Shown piece after piece: positions 1-5,919 of a stretch of DNA of 5,919 nt. Each line of letters opens with the position of its first letter. The stretch's first letter is position 1. The stretch comes from Planctomycetaceae bacterium (GTDB lineage: Bacteria; Planctomycetota; Planctomycetia; Pirellulales; Pirellulaceae): positions 1-5,919 of the forward strand of contig DTSG01000021.1 in NCBI GenBank assembly GCA_012965455.1, written 5' to 3'. The notes beneath the pieces were generated by a model. That model was not told the DNA's origin, searched no databases, and saw nothing but the letters and a program-made list of their open reading frames with translations. Made by a program: the position numbers and the translations under genes.

Positions 1-1
1 G

Positions 2-733
2 ATCTTTCGTCCGGACAAAGGTGGGCAGAGCGCTCGTACGATCAATAGCAGGAAACTCTACTACGAGAATCTGGCGGTTGTGCGGAAATATGCATTGGAA
101 AAAGATATCCCATTTTGGAACTACTTTAACGCCGTGCCATTTGGACCGCATACGGAACCCACCGCAGGACAACTGAGGTGGCAGATCTATAGTTCGCTCA
201 GTTATGGTGCACGGGGTGTGCTGTATTTTACCTATGGAACGCCGAAAACGTTTGAATTTCCGCGTGGGGGCGGGTTGATTGATGCCGCCGGTCGTCGCAC
301 CCGTACATGGTACGACGCACAACGCATCAATGCCAATATTAAGCAGCTTGGGCCTACGTTGATGAAACTGACCAGTACCCGCGTGGTACGAGTGGATCCG
401 GAGTCCGATGCGTCCAAGCGACTGCAAGGAATGGCTTTACGTAATCTGACGCCACCCAATGAATTTGGCGGAGATCCTGCCAATGATTATTTAGTGGGCC
501 TTTTTAAACATCAGGATGGCCGACGTGGCGTGCTATTGACGAATTACCGGTTCGCGTATCGTGCTAGGCCCACAGTGGAGTTTGATGCCCCAGTCGACCA
601 GGTGTTAGAAGTGAATCAGCAAACGGGCAGGGAAGTCCCTGTGCTGGATGAAAGCCCAGAAATCGACGGTTTGCAGGTGTCACTTGATGGGGGGGAAGGA
701 CGACTGTTTCTACTTCCGGCACACTCACCTTGA
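2..733 (+). CDS. C-terminal part of a glycoside-hydrolase-like protein (5' truncated)
   Basis: The frame is open from the first full codon (position 2) to a TGA at 731-733, giving 243 codons with no stop. A GTG at position 80 could be read as a start, but the matching frame continues upstream of it, so the true start lies outside the window. Near window residues 37-41 there is an aromatic-rich FWNYF. It is followed by a segment reading LRWQIYSSLSYGARG and then VLYFTY, the pattern of the last strands of a TIM-barrel glycosidase-like domain. Next comes a DAAGRRTRTWYDAQRIN stretch (about residues 95-112), typical of the helix after such barrels in beta-galactosidase/agarase-like proteins. The last 90 or so residues are strand-rich (VGLFKHQDGRRGVLLTNY onward), consistent with a small C-terminal beta-sandwich. 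Catalytic acids cannot be placed because the N-terminal part is missing. Substrate is unknown. The glycosidase-like fold is an inference from sequence pattern; the CDS itself is secure. Confidence 0.8.
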   Translation: MFRPDKGGQSARTINSRKLYYENLAVVRKYALEKDIPFWNYFNAVPFGPHTEPTAGQLRWQIYSSLSYGARGVLYFTYGTPKTFEFPRGGGLIDAAGRRTRTWYDAQRINANIKQLGPTLMKLTSTRVVRVDPESDASKRLQGMALRNLTPPNEFGGDPANDYLVGLFKHQDGRRGVLLTNYRFAYRARPTVEFDAPVDQVLEVNQQTGREVPVLDESPEIDGLQVSLDGGEGRLFLLPAHSP

Positions 734-843
734 ACATCCTGAATGCCATCTGCCTCAGCCCTCTCATGCATTGGAGTTTCCCGCGCTCTTCACCTAATCG
801 GGACAGGTCTGAATCGAATCTTGTTGAACTTCGTAAAATAAGG

Positions 844-872
844 TTGACATAATATAAGATATACCTTATAAT
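844..872 (+). promoter_or_regulatory. Consensus sigma-70-type promoter for the XRE gene
   Basis: A perfect -35 hexamer TTGACA (844-849) is followed by exactly 17 bp and a perfect -10 hexamer TATAAT (867-872). The predicted transcription start is near 879, leaving a leader of about 57 nt before the ATG at 936. It points to the XRE-type gene downstream. A promoter this strong in front of a small DNA-binding protein is usually paired with repression, and a palindrome overlaps the -10 box. Confidence 0.8.
851..872. promoter_or_regulatory. Near-perfect 22-bp palindrome over the -10 box, candidate operator
   Basis: The 22 bp at 851-872 equal their own reverse complement except at two symmetric pairs (852/871 and 859/864). 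The core arms are TATAAG (853-858) and CTTATA (865-870). A second, wider inverted repeat uses ATAAGGT (838-844) and ACCTTAT (863-869), so the CCTTAT half is shared. The palindrome spans the right part of the spacer and the whole -10 hexamer, so a bound dimer would block RNA polymerase. The likely ligand is the XRE protein encoded 64 bp downstream, by analogy with autoregulated HigA-type antitoxins. This is inference; the symmetry is directly visible. Confidence 0.6.
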
Positions 873-935
873 GCTGTCATCACGTGGCTGTCGGTTTTCG
901 ATTAGCCGGCGTTACTGGGTGGGATCACGATAACA

Positions 936-1355
936 ATGAAAGGGCGAATAATGGCCAAAAAATTCTGGGATAAATTGACAAAGATTGAGAAGAAAGCCGT
1001 CAATCAGGGCGCGAATCTGCTGGGTGAACTGCGCGACAAGGTCCAATCGGGGTGGCGCGAGCGATCAGGGGAAGGCGCGCAGAACCTCATCGCCGGCCCA
1101 GCCTTGCGAGAATTGCGGGAAGCACAGCAGATCTCACAAGAGGAACTGGCTAGTCGGCTTAATCGCACGCAGTCTGCAATTTCACAGATCGAAAAGCGCG
1201 GCGATCTTCTGCTGAGCACAATTAGGCAATATGTCGAGGCGGTCGAAGGGGAGCTCGTGCACTTCACGGTTCGTTTTGACGAGGGGGATGTCCAGGTTGC
1301 TCCGTTTGAGGCCAAGCAAGACGATTCCGAGCCAGAGGAACAACCAGATTCTTGA
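936..1355 (+). CDS. XRE-family HTH protein resembling HigA-type antitoxins
   Basis: The product has 139 residues and probably acts as a dimeric DNA-binding repressor in the cytoplasm. Residues 56-104 form the XRE/Cro-C1 helix-turn-helix: helix 1 around ALRELREAQ, helix 2 SQEELASRL (67-75), recognition helix around TQSAISQIEK (78-87). The next stretch, DLLLSTIRQYVEAVEGEL followed by a short beta segment (to about 123), is the usual ending of HigA-like antitoxins that partner RelE-type toxins. The first 50 residues are an extra, Lys/Arg-rich, probably helical region (AKKFWDKLTKIEKKAV), and the C-terminus is an acidic tail (residues 125-139). A second in-frame ATG at 951 (residue 6) has a better Shine-Dalgarno (AAAGGGCG at 939-946), so the true protein may be 134 residues. 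No toxin ORF lies on either side: upstream is 202 bp of promoter region, and downstream is the convergent operon. It may be an orphan antitoxin or a plain regulator. The CDS is secure; the antitoxin kinship is a family-level inference. Confidence 0.85.
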   Translation: MKGRIMAKKFWDKLTKIEKKAVNQGANLLGELRDKVQSGWRERSGEGAQNLIAGPALRELREAQQISQEELASRLNRTQSAISQIEKRGDLLLSTIRQYVEAVEGELVHFTVRFDEGDVQVAPFEAKQDDSEPEEQPDS

Positions 1356-1414
1356 TTGAGGGCGACCCTAACGAACCGTTGTAGATTGACAGACAACTAC
1401 TTCATGGCTGCTTC

Positions 1415-1981
1415 TCAGGGTTGAGGTGTGAGAGGTCGTAAATCTTCGTCGGCCAAATCGACTAAAACATAGTGGCCATCTTTGTGAACCCGAAACATGC
1501 CATACTTCGCCTGGGCATAGCGATCCTCGGTATTCTCCTGAAACAGAAACGAGTTCTGTTGGATGCGGATCGAATGAGTACCGAAGGGAGTTGAAACACG
1601 AGGTAAATCGACTGACTGGGCATGGATTTGCAGGAGCACGGTGTCATCCCGATTTCGTTGTTGTCGCCACTGGTTCGGTGCTAGCAGACCGGTCAGGGTG
1701 CCAATTCGACGGCTATCCAGATTGATGATTGCCAGTCCGTTCCCGCGGTTGTTCTGGATGATTTGATAATCCTCCTGCGTGGTGTCGTATCGTTTTTCAA
1801 TTCCGAAACGCAGTCGCATGTATTGCCCCTGCACTAACGACAGCGGGTCAACCGGTGCGAGTTCCAGAAATAGGATTTCGCCGTGGAGTTTAAGTCGCTG
1901 ACTTTGCCAGGCGTTAAGGTTCACGTAAACGATGGCCAGTAGCGCGGTCAGGACAAGTACCCAATTGGAACTTTTGTTCAT
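1415..1981 (-). CDS. GDYXXLXY-family membrane-anchored protein
   Basis: The product has 188 residues and begins at the ATG at 1981-1979. The frame is open upstream to 2056, but that start would overlap the preceding gene by 76 bp, adds a Cys/Gly-rich stretch foreign to the family, and lacks the good Shine-Dalgarno (GGGAG, 7 nt before the ATG) seen here. One N-terminal transmembrane segment or uncleaved signal anchor covers about residues 7-22. After it comes the family hallmark region APVDPLSLVQGQYMRLRF (42-59), where the name motif GDYxxLxY reads GQYMRLRF: Asp to Gln and the last Tyr to Phe. The C-terminal FLFQE, then YAQAKYGMFRV and DGHYVLVDL, also fit the family. Function is unknown. The gene is co-transcribed with the DUF2157-DUF4401 gene; the two overlap by one base (TGATG). 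The family call is from remembered motif patterns and I hold it firmly. Confidence 0.88.
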   Translation of the reverse strand: MNKSSNWVLVLTALLAIVYVNLNAWQSQRLKLHGEILFLELAPVDPLSLVQGQYMRLRFGIEKRYDTTQEDYQIIQNNRGNGLAIINLDSRRIGTLTGLLAPNQWRQQRNRDDTVLLQIHAQSVDLPRVSTPFGTHSIRIQQNSFLFQENTEDRYAQAKYGMFRVHKDGHYVLVDLADEDLRPLTPQP

Positions 1982-1993
1982 CAGAGGTCTCCC
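1979..1993 (-). promoter_or_regulatory. TGATG stop-start overlap with internal Shine-Dalgarno (translational coupling)
   Basis: On the minus strand the upstream gene's TGA (1983-1981) shares its A with the ATG (1981-1979) of the GDYXXLXY gene. GGGAG at 1993-1989, inside the end of the upstream gene, lies 7 nt before that ATG. This fixes the start and implies that the two proteins are made in a set ratio. Confidence 0.8.
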
Positions 1994-4254
1994 ACAACAG
2001 GACGGTCGGCCTGAGCCGCACCCGAGGTCTTGAATACCCAGCAGCGATAAATCCAATAAACCGCTAGCAAAGTGAGGCCGCCGGCCAACAATAGTCCGCC
2101 GGTCACCATCAATCCTAAATCTAGGGCTCTCGTATAGACTGCCAGACTCAGCAAGAGAAATGCACTGCCAACGATTGACACCAACCGGTCGTGGCGTGCG
2201 TATCCAAGAATGATAACGGCAATGGCCATGATGGGTGCGATGAGTTTAAGCGACGCCATCAGAAGGGTTGCGATTATGGCAACGACAATTTGTCGAGTGA
2301 AGAGAGTCTTCCGGCCGCCACAGGCCCATAACAGCGTGGCTATCAAAGTGCCCGCGACGCCCACGCTGGCGACATAGGCCGTGGATGGTTGTGATAAGGC
2401 TACTTCCGTGGTTAGGTAACCGGTTAATCCCAACAATCCCATCCCGACAGGAGCAAGGGCCTGAGAAATTCGGGGGTGAATGATGATGGTAAATGCAAGT
2501 GGTGCACCCAGCAAAATGCCGAAACTGGACAATATCGCAATGGTTTCAGCGCCGTAATATCCGAGTGAGAGGGCAATGTGTACCACCAGACCAGCCAAAG
2601 CAATCATGGTAGCTGTCGAGGAGATGAGACGATCAACATACATATCGTAGACGTAGTAGGTCGAGGCGGTGACGAGCAACAGTGCTAGGAACGTGGTGAT
2701 TTCCCCTTCACCAAATACCAGATTCGCCCCGATTACAAACATTATCTTGCCGGCAAACACCATGGCAAAGGAAGCCTGTTGCAGCATGGCATGAACCGTC
2801 GTGGAGCTGTCGATCGTTTTTGTCTTCAAGTGTGTGTAGATGGCAAGACCAATCATGGTTGTGCCCAGTAATAACACGAGAACCTCGGTCTCGAAAATCT
2901 CCAAAGTGGCCAGGAGCCCCAGGAAGAAGGCCCCTGAGGTAAACGCTCCAATACCAATCAGTATTCTCAGATAGAGTGGATAGGTATTGTGCTGAATCCG
3001 GTGCTGAGCAATGGTTCGAGCCTGTTGTGGGTCGACGTCACCCGAAGCGGATAAATCGTCGATCAGTCTGGCCGCGGTAAGATACGGAAGATCTTTTGGC
3101 GGCTTCTTTTGCACCTCATGGGCATAACTTGGCTGCGTGTCCGCTGCCGGCTCCTGAGGCAACTCCGGTTCAGACGCGGATTCTGATTCCGCAGCGGACA
3201 CTTTTCGGCGAACCGACCGTAAATACCTGAAACAGTAGAGGAAGAGACCGAATGAAGTCACCATTCCCCCGAGCATGATCAGTGTAAAATCATAGTCAGA
3301 TATTTCAGCTGCCGAAATAACAACTAGTATCAAACCGGCAAAGCTCTCAAACACAACGGTGACCGCCAGCAGCCACATGTTGAACGATCTATATCTGTAA
3401 TACCAGTGCGCAGCGAGTAACAGAACGACATCAAGGATTAAATACAAAGAATGGATGGAAGCACTGCGAGAATCAATGAGATCTTCGTAGAAGATTGCAA
3501 GATGACTTAAAATCAGACTGAACGACCAGATCAACAGCAGGAATATGGGCCAGGCAGGCCGTAGCCACTCCCACGATTTAGAATCTTTTCCGCGAAACAG
3601 AAGATATTCACGTATTACGAGCAGCGCCACCGCTGGCAAAATAAAGAAATATGAAGCATTGTCCCCAAGTAAGCCGTCTACGAGGCCTAGGATTACTCTG
3701 TCGACGGATTCCAGTATCGAAAACAGGTAGGTGTTTAGCAGTACGATCCAACCAACCCAGAGCGGCAGGTAGCGAGCGACAACAACGATCGGAAATGCAA
3801 ACAGCAGCCAGCGACCAAACAACCAAGGTGCATCAGCGTTTTGCTGGAACTCCTGACTTAAAATAATCAGGCAACCTCCCACCGCCGCCACGACCGCGGA
3901 AGCGAACAGTTTACCGGATTGACGATCAAGCCCTTTCCACAGAGCGCCTGCCAGACATGCGATCAGCAGCAGTTGGGGAACGCCCAGACGAATGATGAGA
4001 CCGAGGCTGGTCCAGTTGGCCGCGATCATCATCGAGAAACCGAACAGGAAAAAGATTGCTGTGATCGCCAGAATACTTTTCAGGACGAGCGGCTCTGTAT
4101 CGCGACGCGGATATAGCAGACGAAACGTACGGCGATGCACTGTTTTGTCAATAACGCCCTTATCAAGCAAGGCGTCAATCAATCCACGATCGGCCGGTAT
4201 TTCATCGATGGTTAGCTGCTGTTCGCTGCCAACAATATTGCGATAGGTACTCAC
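1981..4254 (-). CDS. Fused DUF2157-DUF4401 polytopic membrane protein
   Basis: The product has 757 residues and many hydrophobic segments. Numbering here counts the upstream TTG as residue 1. A short cytosolic N-terminus (1-56, with VIDKTVHRRTF) resembles the DUF2157 start. The first transmembrane helix ends in AANW (79-82), a DUF2157 hallmark, and IILSQEFQ (131-138) followed by PWLFGRWLLFAFP matches the next conserved block. Roughly eight to ten helices run to about residue 345. A polar linker (about 351-388), rich in Ser, Glu, Pro and Lys, separates the halves. The second half opens with a soluble helical stretch (390-424), then LYLRILIGIGAF (428-439), and closes with LDLGLMVTGGLLLAGGL (712-728). 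That is a DUF4401-like layout with about ten further helices. I place the start at GTG 4254-4252, with GAGAG 8 nt upstream; TTG at 4257-4255 is the alternative, directly after an in-frame TAA. Function is unknown. It is the first gene of an operon with the GDYXXLXY gene. Confidence 0.88.
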   Translation of the reverse strand: MSTYRNIVGSEQQLTIDEIPADRGLIDALLDKGVIDKTVHRRTFRLLYPRRDTEPLVLKSILAITAIFFLFGFSMMIAANWTSLGLIIRLGVPQLLLIACLAGALWKGLDRQSGKLFASAVVAAVGGCLIILSQEFQQNADAPWLFGRWLLFAFPIVVVARYLPLWVGWIVLLNTYLFSILESVDRVILGLVDGLLGDNASYFFILPAVALLVIREYLLFRGKDSKSWEWLRPAWPIFLLLIWSFSLILSHLAIFYEDLIDSRSASIHSLYLILDVVLLLAAHWYYRYRSFNMWLLAVTVVFESFAGLILVVISAAEISDYDFTLIMLGGMVTSFGLFLYCFRYLRSVRRKVSAAESESASEPELPQEPAADTQPSYAHEVQKKPPKDLPYLTAARLIDDLSASGDVDPQQARTIAQHRIQHNTYPLYLRILIGIGAFTSGAFFLGLLATLEIFETEVLVLLLGTTMIGLAIYTHLKTKTIDSSTTVHAMLQQASFAMVFAGKIMFVIGANLVFGEGEITTFLALLLVTASTYYVYDMYVDRLISSTATMIALAGLVVHIALSLGYYGAETIAILSSFGILLGAPLAFTIIIHPRISQALAPVGMGLLGLTGYLTTEVALSQPSTAYVASVGVAGTLIATLLWACGGRKTLFTRQIVVAIIATLLMASLKLIAPIMAIAVIILGYARHDRLVSIVGSAFLLLSLAVYTRALDLGLMVTGGLLLAGGLTLLAVYWIYRCWVFKTSGAAQADRPVVGDL

Positions 4255-4402
4255 CAATTAATCTCTCGTGTTAGGTTACCAGCAGTATAGGACAAAAGCT
4301 GATCCATACAGGGTTCGTGACAGTTATCGTGGGCTACATGCTGATTTTACTTGTTGTGTGTCAAGCAATACTAGTCCTATTTGAGCCACAAACGGGTGCC
4401 CT

Positions 4403-4419
4403 TAGTCATATAATGACTA
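4403..4419. repeat. Perfect 17-bp inverted repeat, candidate regulator site
   Basis: TAGTCAT (4403-4409), a 3-bp centre ATA, and ATGACTA (4413-4419) form an exact palindrome. A weaker outer pair, GCCC (4398-4401) and GGGC (4426-4429), flanks it. There is no T-run, so it is not a terminator, and it lies between two divergent genes. Its centre is about 88 bp upstream of the predicted start of transcription at about 4499. An activator or shared-regulator site is the natural reading, but the protein is unknown. Confidence 0.45.
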
Positions 4420-4464
4420 CAGAATGGGCCGGCACCGCCCCGCCGCTGTTGTCGTTTTTATCAA

Positions 4465-4492
4465 TTGCCATCCCGCCCAACTGTTCTATAAT
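4465..4492 (+). promoter_or_regulatory. Sigma-70-type promoter of the secreted-protein gene
   Basis: TTGCCA (4465-4470) is one mismatch from the consensus -35. After 16 bp comes a perfect TATAAT (4487-4492). Predicted transcription start is near 4499, leaving a leader of about 46 nt before the ATG at 4545. A weak AGG (4535-4537), 7 nt before the ATG, is the only ribosome-binding signal. Confidence 0.65.
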
Positions 4493-4544
4493 CGGGTAAA
4501 GGCGCTCGCCACTCGATTCGCAGTCTCTTTCGTCAGGTCATTCC

Positions 4545-5919
4545 ATGCAATTGATTCAGTTTCGACTTTCTATTTTCATTCCGCCATTGATCCTCCTACC
4601 GTGTTTTCTGGCATTCGGTCAACAACCATTATTGGTCACGATCAGTAAGGAAACGACTCGCATTGTCAAGCCGCTAAAAGAGGACGGCTATCCGGACTAC
4701 ATTGCCGCTCTCAATCAACAGTTAGGTCGCGGCGTCACGGCCGAGAATAACATCGCGGTGACCGTGTGGGAGGTGATAGGCCCGGAAGATTTGTCACCGG
4801 GAATTAAATCGTTGTACTTCAAACATCTAGGAATGGATCCACTACCAGAGGATGGTGATTACTATCGATCTTTCTACCAGAGAATTGAAAATTTAATATC
4901 TCTCTGGGAAGAAGACCCAGATATCACTCGATCAGAGATCCAGACGCGACGCAATGCATTTGATGATCAATATGATTTTTGTACCAACAACCCGTGGAAC
5001 AAGGATTCATCCCGGGAAATGGATCTTTGGCTTACCGCGGCCGAACCTTTTCTGAATCGCATCATACAGTCCACGGAACGCCGCGACCACTATTATAATC
5101 CCTACATCATTTCAGCGGCAGACCGCGCTCAACCGTCGCCTGAACTTATAAGTATTCTGCTGCCTGGTGCCCAGCGTACACGCGAGATTGCAAGGGGTTT
5201 AGTTCTGTTGGCTAATCGCCGAATAGCTGATGGGCGTATTGATGATGCGATCCGAATTTCCCGAGTCATCCATCGTATCGGGCGTCTATCGAGCGCCGGT
5301 GGCACGCTGATTGAGGGGCTCGTCGGAATCGCCATCGATGGAATCGGCTTCGAACTGGACAACCGGCTAATTACCACGCCATCAATAACCAAGGCATCGT
5401 TGAATAAGTTGCAATCGCAGCTCGAAAAGCTGCCTCCGATCTCCAGTTTGGCAGCGAAAATTGATCTCACCGAGCGTTACATGTATTTGGATACGACCAT
5501 CGCTCTGGCGCGTCACGGTCCTCAGGCATTAACCATTGTGACAGATGGCTCAGCGGCCGACGCTAGTCCCATTCTGTCATCCCTCGCCAAGGCGGCCTCT
5601 GGCACTCTGGTAGACTGGGATCTGGTCTTAAAAAGCGGAAACTATTGGTACGATGAATTCAAACGAATCAATGACATAAAATCCTTCTCCCAGCGAGCAA
5701 TCGAAAATAAGAAGCTCGAGGTGCGGCTTACGGCTTTGCGTGTTGAGGTGGGAAATCCTGCAACCATCGCTAAACAAATCCTGTTCAGTGGAAAGTCGAT
5801 TCCAGAAATTACCTCAGCGCAGATGAGTAACATTTTGGTTGGCTTGTTAGTGCCGGCGGTGCAGGCTGCGGTTTCCGCCGAAATCCGCAACGACGCCCGG
5901 ATGGGAATCACACTCACGG
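4545..5919 (+). CDS. Planctomycete-type exported protein of unknown function (3' truncated)
   Basis: The frame is open from ATG 4545 through the window edge: 458 complete codons and no stop, so the C-terminus is missing. The start gives a signal-like N-terminus: Arg7, a hydrophobic core at 8-22, and an A-F-G | Q site at residues 23-26, so the protein probably enters or crosses the membrane. The mature start carries VKPLKEDGYPDYIAALN (41-57) and GVTAENNIAV (63-72), then YFKHLGMDPL (91-100) and a GDYY (104-107). I recognise this arrangement from uncharacterised planctomycete proteins, where it introduces a long helical region. The middle (about 200-330) is helix-rich, with a run ARGLVLLANRRIADGRIDDAI like a helical repeat. 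Near the cut end, LVGLLVPAVQAAV (431-443) is hydrophobic and could be a second membrane segment. No catalytic motif is visible. It has its own promoter and is divergent from the membrane operon. Confidence 0.85.
   Translation, partial: MQLIQFRLSIFIPPLILLPCFLAFGQQPLLVTISKETTRIVKPLKEDGYPDYIAALNQQLGRGVTAENNIAVTVWEVIGPEDLSPGIKSLYFKHLGMDPLPEDGDYYRSFYQRIENLISLWEEDPDITRSEIQTRRNAFDDQYDFCTNNPWNKDSSREMDLWLTAAEPFLNRIIQSTERRDHYYNPYIISAADRAQPSPELISILLPGAQRTREIARGLVLLANRRIADGRIDDAIRISRVIHRIGRLSSAGGTLIEGLVGIAIDGIGFELDNRLITTPSITKASLNKLQSQLEKLPPISSLAAKIDLTERYMYLDTTIALARHGPQALTIVTDGSAADASPILSSLAKAASGTLVDWDLVLKSGNYWYDEFKRINDIKSFSQRAIENKKLEVRLTALRVEVGNPATIAKQILFSGKSIPEITSAQMSNILVGLLVPAVQAAVSAEIRNDARMGITLT

Larger units (their letters stand above)
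4255..4544. other. Divergent intergenic region
   Basis: These 290 bp separate the minus-strand membrane operon from the plus-strand secreted-protein gene. They hold the promoter at 4465-4492 and the palindrome at 4403-4419. The operon's own promoter is not clear. On the minus strand there is a perfect TTGACA at 4364-4359 with no good -10 at 16-18 bp, and a TATACT at 4289-4284 with no recognisable -35. Short open frames here lack family features and I do not call them genes. Confidence 0.5.

Noticed and set aside
886..907. Leader hairpin GGCT-TCG / CGA-AGCC before the XRE gene
   Set aside because: Short, interrupted stem with no terminator or riboswitch features; easily chance.
1356..1414. 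Possible bidirectional terminator between the convergent genes (AGGG-CGA-CCCT at 1359-1369; GTTGT/ACAAC at 1378-1397)
   Set aside because: Stems are only 4-5 bp, and no T-run follows on either strand.
1982..2056. Upstream extension of the GDYXXLXY gene (start at 2056)
   Set aside because: It lies wholly inside the 3' end of the preceding gene, has no good ribosome-binding site and encodes a Cys/Gly-rich stretch unlike the family. The ATG at 1981 has GGGAG at the right distance.
4359..4364. Perfect TTGACA on the minus strand as the membrane operon's promoter
   Set aside because: No acceptable -10 hexamer lies at 16-18 bp; the nearest candidates match consensus poorly.
4317..4648. Plus-strand open frames at 4317-4499 and 4424-4648
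   Set aside because: The first covers the candidate regulatory sites and has no ribosome-binding signal. The second overlaps the real secreted-protein gene in another frame. Neither resembles a protein family.
5129..5917. Minus-strand open frames at 5129-5470 and 5642-5917
   Set aside because: Antisense shadows of the continuous plus-strand gene starting at 4545; Ser/Arg/Ile-rich translations with no family features.

Overview
The window looks like chromosomal DNA from a bacterium, most likely a planctomycete. The main reason is the last gene. Its exported product opens with a phrase (a 'KPL..DG..DY..ALN' block, then 'G.T.ENN.AV') that I recognise from hypothetical proteins that are abundant in Planctomycetota. 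Base composition is moderate (about half G+C). Spacing is loose and operons are short, which fits that phylum. The assignment rests on pattern memory, not on a search.

Layout. (1) Positions 2-733, plus strand: the C-terminal 243 codons of a glycoside-hydrolase-like protein whose start lies outside the window. (2) Positions 734-935: an intergenic gap holding a consensus sigma-70-type promoter (TTGACA, 17 bp, TATAAT). A near-perfect 22-bp palindrome covers its -10 box. (3) Positions 936-1355, plus strand: a small XRE/HigA-antitoxin-like DNA-binding protein with an unusual N-terminal extension and no toxin partner beside it. (4) Positions 1415-4254, minus strand, read from high to low coordinates: a two-gene operon. 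It encodes a large polytopic membrane protein that joins a DUF2157-like half to a DUF4401-like half, followed by a translationally coupled GDYXXLXY-family protein. (5) Positions 4255-4544: a divergent intergenic region with a good plus-strand promoter and a perfect 7+3+7 palindrome. (6) From 4545 to the window edge, plus strand: a planctomycete-type secreted or membrane-anchored protein of unknown function, 3' truncated. Its reading frame is open through the edge.

How the genes relate. The only clear functional unit is the DUF2157-DUF4401 / GDYXXLXY pair. These three families recur together in bacteria and have no established function. Here the first two are fused, and the third overlaps them by one base (TGATG). 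The XRE gene has its own promoter and probably represses itself. It converges tail-to-tail on the membrane operon with a 59-bp gap. The last gene is divergent from the operon. I see no RNA genes, mobile elements, CRISPR arrays or convincing rho-independent terminators.
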